Shown: positions 50,368 to 59,180 of the stretch, piece after piece
Position numbering within the stretch: the first letter of the stretch is position 1
Layout: every line of letters begins with the position of its first letter
DNA from: Candidatus Methylomirabilota bacterium
GTDB taxonomy: Bacteria; Methylomirabilota; Methylomirabilia; Rokubacteriales; CSP1-6
NCBI GenBank assembly: GCA_035709005.1
Contig: DASTFB010000031.1
Span: 31,049-95,048 of the forward strand
Direction: 5' to 3'
DNA length: 64,000 nt
Made by a program: the position numbers and the translations under genes
The notes under the pieces: generated by a model
The model's database searches: none
Told to the model about the DNA's origin: nothing
Seen by the model: only the letters and a program-made list of their open reading frames with translations

Positions 50368-52005
50368 TCACACCGGCGGGAAGCTGAAGACGTTGGCCGG
50401 CTCGTGGTGCGGGTCGTGGTCGCGGCGAAGCCGCCGCACCATGCCCAGCGCGTACGGCGCACCCTCCAGCAGCTGGGCTAGCATCAGGTCGTCGAGCGAC
50501 AATCCAGCCCGCCGGGCGGCCGTCACGCAGAGATCGCGCGTCTCGCCGTCCACCGGATCGGCAGAGCCCGAGAGCACCGGCGGCGGCACGACCTCCGGCG
50601 CCAGGGCACCGGCCAGGAGCCGCGGCCGTCGCCGGTGCCATTCCGTGGCCTGCTCGTAGGCGTGGCCGATCTTCAGAATCGTGGTCTCGCCGAACGGCCG
50701 GCCGACGATCTGCATGCCCAGGGGCAAGCCGTTCGGGCCGAACCCGCTGGGCAGGGCCAGCACGGGCTGGCCCGTCACGTTCCAGGCCGTGAGCGGGCTC
50801 GGCCTCTGCCAGAACGAGACGCTGCGATAGTCGCTGAGCCGCGGGGCCTCGCCCAGGGCCGCCGTGACGAAGGCGTCGAACCTGACGTAGAGCGGCTCCA
50901 TCTCCACCATCATGCGGCGATGCTCGCGGGAGGCCTGGACGTAGTCGTGAGCGGTGAAGAGCACCGAGGGCAGCACGCGGGAGCGGAAGTCGGCGCCGAA
51001 GTCCCGGGGGCGCGCGATGAGGTGCTTCTGGTGGACGCTGAAAATCTCGCTCTCGGCGATGATGATCTTGACGTCGAAGTAGCTAGCGAGCGGCCTCACC
51101 CGGCATTCCTCGAGCCGAGCGCCGAGCCCGCCCAGGACGTCGAGCGCGGCGTCCATGGCGCGTCGGACGTCCTCGGACGCCGGGAGGTCCTCCTCCCAGT
51201 GATGCCTCAGCACCCCGATCCTCAGCCCGCGCAGGTCGCCGGCCAGAGCCTGGCGGTACGAGGGGATCGGCCGCCGCAGGCTGCCGGCATCCCGCGGGTC
51301 GTAGCCGGCCAGCGCGTCCAGCGCCAGCGCGCAGTCCTCCACGCTCCGGGCCAGCGGCCCGCAGTGGTCGAACGTGTACGAGTTGGTGATGACGCCGGCC
51401 CGGCTCACCAGACCGAAGGTGGGCATGAGGCCGACGACGCCGCAGTGCGACGCCGGGCCGCGGATCGATCCGCCGGTGTCCGAGCCGAGGGCCAGCGGAA
51501 CCAGGCCGGCCGCCACGGCGGCGCCCGATCCCGACGAGGAACCACCCGTGAAGTGGACCAGGTTCCAGGGGTTGCGCGCCGGCGGCCAGGGCAGGTCGAA
51601 CGAGGGGCCCGCGTGGGCCATCTCGTGGGTGGCCAGCTTGCCGAGCAGCACCGCCCCGGCCTCGTACAGCCGCTTCGGCGGGGTCGCATCCTCCGCGGGC
51701 ACGCGGTCGATGAACACGCGCGAGTGGCCGGACGTGAGGATACCTCGCGTGTCGTAAATGTCCTTGAGCGCGAACGGGATACCGTGTAGCGGGCCGCGGG
51801 TCCGGCCCGCGGCGAGCTCGGTCTCGGCCTGCTTGGCCTGCGCGCGCGCCAGATCGAACGTGCGCGTGATGAACGCCCGCGTCTGGTCGTCGTGCTGCTC
51901 GACCCGGCGGATCAGCGCCTCCAGCAACTCTACCGGCGACAGCGTCCGGGCCGCGATCAACCGGGACAGCTCACTGATGGGCAGGTCGTGCGGCTCGGTG
52001 GCCAT
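50368..52005 (-). CDS. Amidase (amidase signature family)
   Basis: A 545-residue amidase-signature hydrolase. The catalytic Lys is in IPFALKDIYDTRG (about residue 81), and the cis-Ser and nucleophile Ser lie in FTGGSSSGSGAAVAAGLVPL and ALGSDTGGSIRGPA. It hydrolyses amide bonds to an acid and ammonia or amine. It is the first gene of a four-gene minus-strand operon with the LLM oxidoreductase, selenoprotein and CoA transferase, so its amide or carbamate substrate may define the pathway. Confidence 0.92.
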   Translation of the reverse strand: MATEPHDLPISELSRLIAARTLSPVELLEALIRRVEQHDDQTRAFITRTFDLARAQAKQAETELAAGRTRGPLHGIPFALKDIYDTRGILTSGHSRVFIDRVPAEDATPPKRLYEAGAVLLGKLATHEMAHAGPSFDLPWPPARNPWNLVHFTGGSSSGSGAAVAAGLVPLALGSDTGGSIRGPASHCGVVGLMPTFGLVSRAGVITNSYTFDHCGPLARSVEDCALALDALAGYDPRDAGSLRRPIPSYRQALAGDLRGLRIGVLRHHWEEDLPASEDVRRAMDAALDVLGGLGARLEECRVRPLASYFDVKIIIAESEIFSVHQKHLIARPRDFGADFRSRVLPSVLFTAHDYVQASREHRRMMVEMEPLYVRFDAFVTAALGEAPRLSDYRSVSFWQRPSPLTAWNVTGQPVLALPSGFGPNGLPLGMQIVGRPFGETTILKIGHAYEQATEWHRRRPRLLAGALAPEVVPPPVLSGSADPVDGETRDLCVTAARRAGLSLDDLMLAQLLEGAPYALGMVRRLRRDHDPHHEPANVFSFPPV

Positions 52006-52014
52006 GGCCTTGCG

Positions 52015-52043
52015 ATCGTCCTCCAGCGTCCCGGGATCGTCAA
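52015..52043 (-). promoter_or_regulatory. Candidate promoter of the amidase-selenoprotein operon
   Basis: Minus-strand TTGACG (52043-52038), 17-bp spacer, GACGAT (52020-52015). It is close to the amidase ATG at 52005, implying a very short leader. Confidence 0.35.
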
Positions 52044-52066
52044 GGGATGTGCTGTGCGAGCGCTGA

Positions 52067-52095
52067 TTGACTTCGCCGGGCCGTCGGGGTACACG
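52067..52095 (+). promoter_or_regulatory. Candidate promoter of the hydantoinase operon
   Basis: TTGACT (52067-52072), 17-bp spacer, TACACG (52090-52095), with the HyuA ATG at 52104. The -10 is weak. If real, transcription starts almost at the ATG, giving a nearly leaderless mRNA. Confidence 0.3.
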
Positions 52096-52103
52096 AACGA
52101 GCC

Positions 52104-54143
52104 ATGACCGCGGCCCCGGCCCTCCTCGTGGGCGTGGACGTCGGCGGCACCTTCACCGATCTCGTTCTCGTCGACGAGGTCAGCGGCGCCGTACGGGTGG
52201 CCAAGGTGCCGACGACGGTCTCCAACCAGGCCGACGGCGTCCTGGCCGCCCTGGCCCGGGCCGAGGCCTCGCCGGCGGAGCTCAAGGTCGTGGTCCACGG
52301 CACCACCACGGCCACCAACGCGCTGCTCGAGCGCAAGGGCGCGCGGACCGGGCTCATCACCACGCGCGGCTTTCGCGACGTCCTGGAGCTCGGCCGGCGC
52401 ACCCGGCCGACGCCTTACGGGCTCAAGGGGACGTTCGAGGCCTTGATCCCGCGCGAGCTGCGCCTCGAGGTGACCGAGCGCCTGGACGCCGAGGGACAGG
52501 TGGTGACGCCCCTCGACGAGGAGGAGGTGCGACGCGCCGCGGAGTGGCTTCGCGAGCAGGGCGTCGAGGCCCTCGTGATCCACTTCATCCACTCCTACGT
52601 CAACGACGTCCACGAGCGACGCGCCCGTGCCGTGGCCGCCGCGGCGTGGCCGAACCCCTACGTCACGGTGGGGGCCGAGCTGCTGCCCGAGTACCGGGAG
52701 TTCGAGCGCGGGTCCACGGCGGCCATCAACGGGTTCGTCCAGCCGGTGATCGACCGCTACCTCCGCCGGCTGGCCGGCGAGCTGGGCCGCCAGGGCTACC
52801 GCCACGAGCTCCTGGTCATGCAAGGCAATGGCGGCACGATGTCCGTGGACGTGGCCGCCCGCCACGCCGTCAACACGCTCATGTCGGGACCGGCGGCCGG
52901 GGTCATGGCGGCTGCCGCCACCGCCTCGGCGGCCGGCTACCGCAACGTGATCTCCTGCGACATGGGAGGCACGAGCTTCGATGTCGGGGTGATCGTCGGC
53001 GGAATGCCCGCTGTGAGCGCCGACAAGGAGATGGGCTACGCGCTGCCCGTGCGCGTGCCCATGATCGACATCCACACCATCGGCGCCGGCGGCGGCTCGA
53101 TCGCCAGGGTGTCGAGCGCGGGAATCTTACAGGTGGGACCCGAGAGCGCGGGCGCCGAGCCCGGTCCCGTCGCCTACGGCCGCGGCGGCCAGGAGCCCAC
53201 GATCACCGACGCCAACCTGCTCCTGGGCCGCCTCAACCCCCAGGGGCTCCTGGGCGTGGCGAATGGCGCGCGGCTCGACCACGTGCGCGACGTTGTCGAC
53301 AAGAAGATCGGCGCTCACCTGGCCCTCGATCCGGTAGCCGCGGCGGCGGCCATCGTGCGGGTGGCCAACGACCGGATGGCCGGGGCCATCCGGTTGGTGT
53401 CGCTCCAGCGCGGGCGCGACCCGCGCGACTTCATCCTGTTCGCCTTCGGGGGGGCGGGACCGCTGCACGCGGCGGCCCTGGCCCGGGAGCTGGCCATCCC
53501 CAAAGTGCTGGTCCCGGCCCGGCCGGGCATCACGTCGGCCCTGGGATGCCTGGTAGCCGATGTCCGCCACGACTTCGTCCGAACGATCAACCAGGGACTC
53601 CTGCGCCTCGACGTGGCCGAAGCGCGGGCGATCCTGGCGGCCCAGATCGACGAGGGGCGTCGCCTGCTCGCCACCGAGGGCGTCGAGGTCGAAACCGTCG
53701 CGGTGCAGCACGAGGCGGATATGCAGTTCGCCGGTCAGACGCACGTGCTCACCGTGCCCATCGCCCGGACGGACTTCACGCGCGAGGAGCTGGCCACGAC
53801 CTTCGAGCGCGCCTACTTCGAGCGCTTCGGGGTCGAGCTGCGCGAGATGCGGGCGCTCGTCATGAGCCTGCGGACCGCCGTGATCGGCCGCCGGCGCCCG
53901 ATCGCGCTGGACGGCCTCGCCGGGGCCGTCGCCGCCGGGGGCCCGAACAGCACACGTGCCGTGTGGTTCGGTGAGCGATGGCACGACACGCCCATCTTCC
54001 GGCGCGAGCAGCTGCCTCCCGGCGCCAGCCTGGCCGGCCCCGCCATCGTGGAGCAGCTGGACGCCACGACGGTCATCGAACCCGGCGATCGCGCCCGGGT
54101 GGACACGTGGGACAATCTCGAGATCACCGTGAGGAGCGCGTGA
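52104..54143 (+). CDS. hyuA: Hydantoinase/oxoprolinase subunit A
   Basis: A 679-residue N-methylhydantoinase A / 5-oxoprolinase-type ATPase. The ASKHA phosphate loop is VGVDVGGTFTDLVLVDE at residues about 10-26; VHGTTTATNALLERKGART, MQGNGGTMSVDVAARHAVNT, MSGPAAGVMAA and SCDMGGTSFDVGVIVGG follow. It cleaves a cyclic amide in an ATP-dependent way with its partner subunit, encoded next with a 1-base overlap. It diverges from the amidase operon. Substrate could be a hydantoin, lactam or (as in acetone carboxylases) a ketone. Confidence 0.92.
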   Translation: MTAAPALLVGVDVGGTFTDLVLVDEVSGAVRVAKVPTTVSNQADGVLAALARAEASPAELKVVVHGTTTATNALLERKGARTGLITTRGFRDVLELGRRTRPTPYGLKGTFEALIPRELRLEVTERLDAEGQVVTPLDEEEVRRAAEWLREQGVEALVIHFIHSYVNDVHERRARAVAAAAWPNPYVTVGAELLPEYREFERGSTAAINGFVQPVIDRYLRRLAGELGRQGYRHELLVMQGNGGTMSVDVAARHAVNTLMSGPAAGVMAAAATASAAGYRNVISCDMGGTSFDVGVIVGGMPAVSADKEMGYALPVRVPMIDIHTIGAGGGSIARVSSAGILQVGPESAGAEPGPVAYGRGGQEPTITDANLLLGRLNPQGLLGVANGARLDHVRDVVDKKIGAHLALDPVAAAAAIVRVANDRMAGAIRLVSLQRGRDPRDFILFAFGGAGPLHAAALARELAIPKVLVPARPGITSALGCLVADVRHDFVRTINQGLLRLDVAEARAILAAQIDEGRRLLATEGVEVETVAVQHEADMQFAGQTHVLTVPIARTDFTREELATTFERAYFERFGVELREMRALVMSLRTAVIGRRRPIALDGLAGAVAAGGPNSTRAVWFGERWHDTPIFRREQLPPGASLAGPAIVEQLDATTVIEPGDRARVDTWDNLEITVRSA

Positions 54144-55888
54144 TGGATGCCATCGACCCGGTCACCCTCGTCGTCGTCCAGAACGGGCTGCAGCAGGTGG
54201 CCAGCGAGATGGATCTCACCTTCGAGCGGGCCGCCTTCTCGCCGGTCATCTCCGAGGCTTTCGACCGGTCCGACGGCATCTACGACCGGGACACCGGGGA
54301 CGTCATCGCCCAGGGCGAGCTGGGGCTGCCGATCTTCGTCGGGGTCATGCAGTTCACCACCCGGGCCGTCATCGAGCGGGCCCGCGACGTCGTCCCCGGC
54401 GACGTGTTCCTGGTCAACGATCCGTACTGCGGCGGCACCCACCTCATGGACGTCAAGATGGTGAAGCCGTTCTTCTACCGGGGACGTCACTGGGCCTGGC
54501 TGGCCAACACCGGCCACTGGCCGGACACCGGCGGCGCCGTCCCCGGCGGCTTCTCGACGCGGGCCACCGAGGTGCAGCAGGAAGGGTTGCGCCTGCCGCC
54601 GGTCAAGCTCTTCCGCGCGGGCGTCCTGGACGACGATATCTTGCAGATCGTGCTGGCCAACATCCGCGTGCCCGAGGAGCGCATCGGCGACATCAAGGCC
54701 CAGGTGGCCGGGCTCAATGTCGGCGAGCGGCGGCTCACCGCGCTGCTCGACCGCTACGGCGCCGACACCGTCGCCGCCTGCATCAAGGAGCTGCGCCGGC
54801 GCTCCGAGCAGATGATGCGGACCCACATCGCCAAGATCCCCGACGGCGTCTACGCCGGCGAGGCCTTCGTGGACTCGGACGGAGTCGATCCCGATCCGCT
54901 GGCCATCCGTCTCACCGTCCGCAAGGAAGGCACCGATCTGCACTTCGACTTCTCGGAGTCGAGCCCTGCCTGCCGCGGTCCCCTCAACAGCGTCATCGCC
55001 ACCACGAAGGCGGCGGTGTACCTGGCCATCAAGCACATCTTCCCGGACGTGCCCATCAACGCCGGCTGCTTCGAGCCGCTCAAGATCGCCGACCCGCACG
55101 GCACCTTCCTCTACGCCCGCTACCCGCGGCCCGTCTCGGGCTGCGCCGCCGAGGTCAGCTCCCGCATCGCCGAGAGCGTCTTCACCGCGCTGGCCCGGGC
55201 GATCCCCGACGACCTCTTCGCGGCGCCGGCCGGCACCAGCGGCAACCTCACGCTGGGCGGCTACGATCCGCTGAAAGAGCGGCACTACATCATGTACGTG
55301 TTCTCGGGTGGCGGCTACGGGGGCAGCGCCGGGGACGACGGCCTCACCAACGGCTGCTCCACCATCGGCATCTCCAAGACCCAGCCGGTCGAGGTGCTGG
55401 AGCAGCACTACCCGATCCTCTTCGAGCGGTACGCGCTGCGGGAGCGCTCGGGCGGCGCCGGCCGGACCCGCGGAGGCTTCGGCGTCGATTACACGGTGCG
55501 CCTCAGACGGGGTGAGGCGCTGCTGTCGTTCCTCATGGATCACGGGCGCTTCGGCCCGCCCGGGCTCTTCGGCGGCGCGGACGGCGCCCGCAACGAGGTC
55601 GTGGTCGAGCGCCAGGGCACGTCCTACCGCTCCCCGCACTGGTCCAAGGACGAGGACATCCGCGTGGTCGCCGGCGACGCCGTCCACGTCCGCACGCCCG
55701 GCGGTGGCGGCTACGGCGACCCGCGCACCCGCGACGCCGAGCTCGTCCGGCGCGACGTGGTGCGCGGCTACGTCACCGTCGAGGACGCCGCGCGCGACTA
55801 CGGCGTGATCCTCACCGGCGAGCCTCTGGCGGTGGACGGCGCGGCGACCGCACGCCTGCGCAGGAACGACAGGAGGACACATGGGTAA
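54143..55888 (+). CDS. hyuB: Hydantoinase/oxoprolinase subunit B
   Basis: A 581-residue HyuB-family subunit. Conserved stretches are MDLTFERAAFSPVISEAFDR, VFLVNDPYCGGTHLMDVKM, RHWAWLANTGHWPDTGGAVP and the terminal VRTPGGGGYGDPRTRD. With HyuA it forms the ATP-dependent cyclic-amide hydrolase. ATG 54143 overlaps the HyuA stop; the TAA at its end overlaps the start of the cupin gene, so HyuA, HyuB and the cupin are coupled. Confidence 0.92.
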   Translation: MDAIDPVTLVVVQNGLQQVASEMDLTFERAAFSPVISEAFDRSDGIYDRDTGDVIAQGELGLPIFVGVMQFTTRAVIERARDVVPGDVFLVNDPYCGGTHLMDVKMVKPFFYRGRHWAWLANTGHWPDTGGAVPGGFSTRATEVQQEGLRLPPVKLFRAGVLDDDILQIVLANIRVPEERIGDIKAQVAGLNVGERRLTALLDRYGADTVAACIKELRRRSEQMMRTHIAKIPDGVYAGEAFVDSDGVDPDPLAIRLTVRKEGTDLHFDFSESSPACRGPLNSVIATTKAAVYLAIKHIFPDVPINAGCFEPLKIADPHGTFLYARYPRPVSGCAAEVSSRIAESVFTALARAIPDDLFAAPAGTSGNLTLGGYDPLKERHYIMYVFSGGGYGGSAGDDGLTNGCSTIGISKTQPVEVLEQHYPILFERYALRERSGGAGRTRGGFGVDYTVRLRRGEALLSFLMDHGRFGPPGLFGGADGARNEVVVERQGTSYRSPHWSKDEDIRVVAGDAVHVRTPGGGGYGDPRTRDAELVRRDVVRGYVTVEDAARDYGVILTGEPLAVDGAATARLRRNDRRTHG

Positions 55889-56600
55889 GGTCGTCACGTT
55901 CGCAGATCTGTCGTATCGCGAGAGCAGCCCCGGGGTGCGGCGCGCTCCCATCACCGGCGCCGAGATGAAGGAGATGGCAGCGGAGGTGATCCGCCTGGGG
56001 CCGGGAGCTAGTCTGACCGAATCCGTGCCGGCCGGCGCCGACCGCTATCTGTTCACGCTGTCCGCCGGCGTGACGGTCACCGGCCACGGCGCCTCGCACA
56101 CCATGGCCGAGGAGGCGTTCGCCACGATCCAGGAGGGCACCCGGTACACGGTCGGCAATCCGTACGGGGCCGAAGCCACGCTGATCGGTGTGCTCGCGCC
56201 ACCGCCGGGCAGCCCGGCCGGGCGCGCCGGATTCGCAGGCGGCCTCACGACCGCGGCCCGGGCGACGACCCCTGCCCACGACGTACCCGCCGAGAAGAAA
56301 CGCCGCATCTATTTCGTCGGCCGGGAGGCCGTACGCTCGGAGCGCGCCCACGCCATGGTCGTGGAGTACGTGCGCGACACGGTGACCGGGCTGCACATGC
56401 ATCCCAACGCCGAGAGCATGTTCGTCCTGCTCTCGGGCAAGACGCGCTTCACCGTCAACGGCCAGGACGTCGTCGTCGGCCGCGGCCAGGCCACCGTCTT
56501 TCCCATGGGGGACCGGCACGGGCTGCGGGTCGCCGAGGGCGACGGCGTCAGCTTCCTGGAGTTCCACATCCCGGCCGCCTACACGACCGTCCGGGGCTGA
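55881..56600 (+). CDS. Bicupin protein
   Basis: A 239-residue protein with two cupin domains. The second (about residues 165-235) keeps a full metal motif, GLHMHPNAESMFVLLSGKTR with two His and a Glu, and later FPMGDRHGLRV with another His. The first domain (about 30-105; LGPGASLTESVPAGADRYLF) seems degenerate in ligands. It is an enzyme or sensor acting on a small carboxylate or ureide; (S)-ureidoglycine aminohydrolase has the same two-cupin layout, but I cannot assign that. AGGAGG precedes ATG 55881. Confidence 0.8.
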   Translation: MGKVVTFADLSYRESSPGVRRAPITGAEMKEMAAEVIRLGPGASLTESVPAGADRYLFTLSAGVTVTGHGASHTMAEEAFATIQEGTRYTVGNPYGAEATLIGVLAPPPGSPAGRAGFAGGLTTAARATTPAHDVPAEKKRRIYFVGREAVRSERAHAMVVEYVRDTVTGLHMHPNAESMFVLLSGKTRFTVNGQDVVVGRGQATVFPMGDRHGLRVAEGDGVSFLEFHIPAAYTTVRG

Positions 56601-56609
56601 CCCCCGACC

Positions 56610-57680
56610 ATGAAGTTCGGGTGGATGACCCTGTCGCTGTCGCCGTCGGCCGACGACGATCTGGCCTGCGTGCATCAGCAGCTCGAGCAGGGCGCGCTCG
56701 CCGAGGCCATGGGCTTCGACTACCTCTGGCTCACCGAGCACAACTTCACCGGCGAGTGCGCCTACGCCGACCCCATTCCGTTCGCCGGCGCGCTGGCCGC
56801 GCGGACGTCCCGGGCCCGACTGGGCTTCGCCGTCATCCAGATGGCGCTCCACCACCCCGTGCGCCTGGCCGTCCAGCTGGCCGTGCTCGACAACTTGAGC
56901 CGCGGCCGCCTGGAGGTCGGCATCGGGCGCGGGTCCAGCTACAACGAGTACGAGTACGTCGGCTTCGGCCTGCGCAGCGACGACAGCCGCGACCGCATGG
57001 AGGAAGCGCTCCACGTGCTCACGAGGGCCTGGACGGAGGAGCCGTTCGTGCACGACGGAAAGTTCTTCTCGGTCCGGCTGCCCGCCGTCCGCCCCCGCCC
57101 CGTGCAGCGGCCGCATCCGCCCATCTGGCGAAGCGTGATCGCGGTGGAATCCCTGGTCGAGTGCGGGAGGGCCGGCGTCCCCGTGATGATGTCCCGGGTC
57201 CCCGACGCGCGCATCCCCGAGCGCCTGGCCCGCTACCGCGAGGGGCTCGAGGCCGGCGGTCACGATGGGGCCACGCAGCGGCGTCTGCTGGCTCAGGCCT
57301 CCGTGTGGCGGTTCCTCTACGTCGCCGACAGCCAGGCCCAGGCCGAGGACGACGTCCAGGAGGCGACGCTGCGCTACCGCCAGCACATGCACCACGTCCG
57401 CGACGCCTACAACCCGGACGACTTCCGGGTCGTCGCGGCCGCGATGAACCCGTGGATGGACCCGTCCGTCTCGCACGCGGACGGCGTCCGCTTCGTGCTC
57501 GAGACCGGCGCTCTCTACGGGACGCCCAGGCGGGTGGCCGAGCAGATCGCCGCCCTGCGCGAGGTGGGTCTGGGCCACGTCATGTGCCAGGCCAGCTGGG
57601 GCGGGCTCGCCCACGACAAGGCGATGGCCTCGCTGCGCCGGTTCGGCGAGCAGGTGGCTCCGGTTTTCCGGGATCGCTGA
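56610..57680 (+). CDS. LLM class flavin-dependent oxidoreductase
   Basis: A 356-residue luciferase-like monooxygenase (MKFGWMTLSLSPS; FDYLWLTEHNFTGECAYADP; GFAVIQMALHHPVRLAVQLA; GRLEVGIGRGSSYNEYEYVG). It is 9 nt downstream of the bicupin gene in the hydantoinase operon. The pairing of an LLM enzyme with amide hydrolases is mirrored on the opposite strand at 49245, suggesting flavin-dependent oxygenation of an N-heterocycle or amide product. Confidence 0.9.
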   Translation: MKFGWMTLSLSPSADDDLACVHQQLEQGALAEAMGFDYLWLTEHNFTGECAYADPIPFAGALAARTSRARLGFAVIQMALHHPVRLAVQLAVLDNLSRGRLEVGIGRGSSYNEYEYVGFGLRSDDSRDRMEEALHVLTRAWTEEPFVHDGKFFSVRLPAVRPRPVQRPHPPIWRSVIAVESLVECGRAGVPVMMSRVPDARIPERLARYREGLEAGGHDGATQRRLLAQASVWRFLYVADSQAQAEDDVQEATLRYRQHMHHVRDAYNPDDFRVVAAAMNPWMDPSVSHADGVRFVLETGALYGTPRRVAEQIAALREVGLGHVMCQASWGGLAHDKAMASLRRFGEQVAPVFRDR

Positions 57681-57737
57681 GGCGTGCGCCTCGGAGTATC
57701 ATCCACCCGACAAACGCTTCGCCACGGGGGTGTGGCC

Positions 57738-59180
57738 ATGCTCACCAACGGTCAGACCGCAGCGCGTAAGCTTCACGATCGCTTGCGCCACCCGATCATC
57801 GACGCCGATGGCCACTGGGCCGAGTTCGCGCCGCTCATGCGCGAGGAGTTCCGCCGCATCGGCGGCGACGCGGCGGTGGAAGCGCTGGCCATGGCGAGCC
57901 AGCGCATCCCGAACTCCCTGGCCATGTCCGTGGCCGAACGGCGGCGCCGCCGGATCGGCCAGGAAGCCTTCTGGTTCCTGCCGACCAGGAACACGCTGGA
58001 CCGGGCGACGGCCATGCTGCCCCGCCTGCTCTACGAGCGCCTGGACGATCTCGGCCTCGACTTCTGCGTGGTCTACCCGACGGCCGGGCTCGGCTACTAT
58101 CGACTGCCGCCGGAGCGGCTGCGGCGGGCACTCTGTCGGGCCTACAACGTTTTCACTGCCGATCAGTTCCGCCCGTTCAGCGACCGGATCATCCCGGCCG
58201 CCATCATCCCCATGTACTCTCCGGAGGAGGCGATCGAGGAGCTGGAGTTCGCCTCGCGGCAGCTCGGGTACCGGGTCGTCATGATGGGCGGCCTCATCCG
58301 CCGTCCCATCCCCGCGCTCGTCGAGGAGCACCCCGAGGCCGCGAAGTTCGTGGAATGGTACGACGTGATCGGCATCGACAGCGAGCACGATTACGATCCG
58401 GTGTGGGCCAAGTGCCGCGAGCTGCGCATCGCGCCGAGCTTCCACAATGGCGCCCGCTCGATCCTGCTCCGCAACTCGCCGTCGAACTTCTGCTACAACC
58501 ACATCGGCCACTTTGCCTCCGCCGGCGAGGCCATGGCCAAGGCCCTCTTCTTCGGCGGAATCACCCGGCGCTTCCCCGAGCTCAACTTCGCCTTCCTGGA
58601 AGGCGGGGTGGGCTGGGCCTGCTCGCTCTACGCCGACCTCATCGGACACTGGGAGAAGCGCAACCGGCAGGCGCTGGAGAACACCAACCCCGCGCGGCTC
58701 GACCACGGGGTCCTCCTCTCTCTGGTGGAAAAGTACGGCCAGCCAGCGGTGGTGGAGGCGGTGCGCCGCGGCGAGGGCCTGGACGACAACGGCAACGGCA
58801 CCGGCGGCGTGGAGGACCTCGACGACTATTCCCGTTGCCGGATCGAGCGCAAGGAGGACATCCGCGACCTGTTCGTCCCGCGCTTCTACTTCGGCTGCGA
58901 GGCCGACGATCCCATCAACGCGTGGGCGTTCAACCGGCAAGCCAACCCCATGGGAGTCCGGCTCAACGCGCTGTTCAGCTCTGACATCGCGCACTTCGAC
59001 GTTCCCGACATGAGCCAGGTCCTGCCCGAGGCCTACGAGCTGGTCGAGCACGGGCTACTCACCGACGACGATTTCCGCGACTTCATGTTCGCCAACGCCG
59101 TGCGCTTCTGGGGCGAGGTGAACCCGGACTTCTTCAAGGGCACGGTGGTGGAGACGGCGGCGGCGGAGGTGCTCGCCTGA
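57738..59180 (+). CDS. Amidohydrolase family protein (ACMSD-like, long form)
   Basis: A 480-residue metal-dependent hydrolase with IIDADGHWAEFAPLM (D-x-H in place of H-x-H), PTAGLGYYRLPPERLRRALC, IAPSFHNGARS and FAFLEGGVGWACSLYADLIG. It shares the D-x-D-G-H start and the PTAGLG phrase with the protein at 24299-25324. It is about 140 residues longer, with an insertion around residues 310-400. It is translationally coupled to the following TPP enzyme, the same pairing as at 24.3-27.1 kb. Confidence 0.85.
   Translation: MLTNGQTAARKLHDRLRHPIIDADGHWAEFAPLMREEFRRIGGDAAVEALAMASQRIPNSLAMSVAERRRRRIGQEAFWFLPTRNTLDRATAMLPRLLYERLDDLGLDFCVVYPTAGLGYYRLPPERLRRALCRAYNVFTADQFRPFSDRIIPAAIIPMYSPEEAIEELEFASRQLGYRVVMMGGLIRRPIPALVEEHPEAAKFVEWYDVIGIDSEHDYDPVWAKCRELRIAPSFHNGARSILLRNSPSNFCYNHIGHFASAGEAMAKALFFGGITRRFPELNFAFLEGGVGWACSLYADLIGHWEKRNRQALENTNPARLDHGVLLSLVEKYGQPAVVEAVRRGEGLDDNGNGTGGVEDLDDYSRCRIERKEDIRDLFVPRFYFGCEADDPINAWAFNRQANPMGVRLNALFSSDIAHFDVPDMSQVLPEAYELVEHGLLTDDDFRDFMFANAVRFWGEVNPDFFKGTVVETAAAEVLA

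Noticed and set aside
52067..53974. A 635-codon plus-strand open frame overlapping hyuA
   Set aside because: It is the Arg/Gly-rich alternative frame of hyuA, which itself has all ASKHA motifs.
57697..57702. TATCAT as promoter of the amidohydrolase at 57738
   Set aside because: It matches a -10, but there is no -35 or extended -10 and the gene is close behind an operon, so read-through is adequate.
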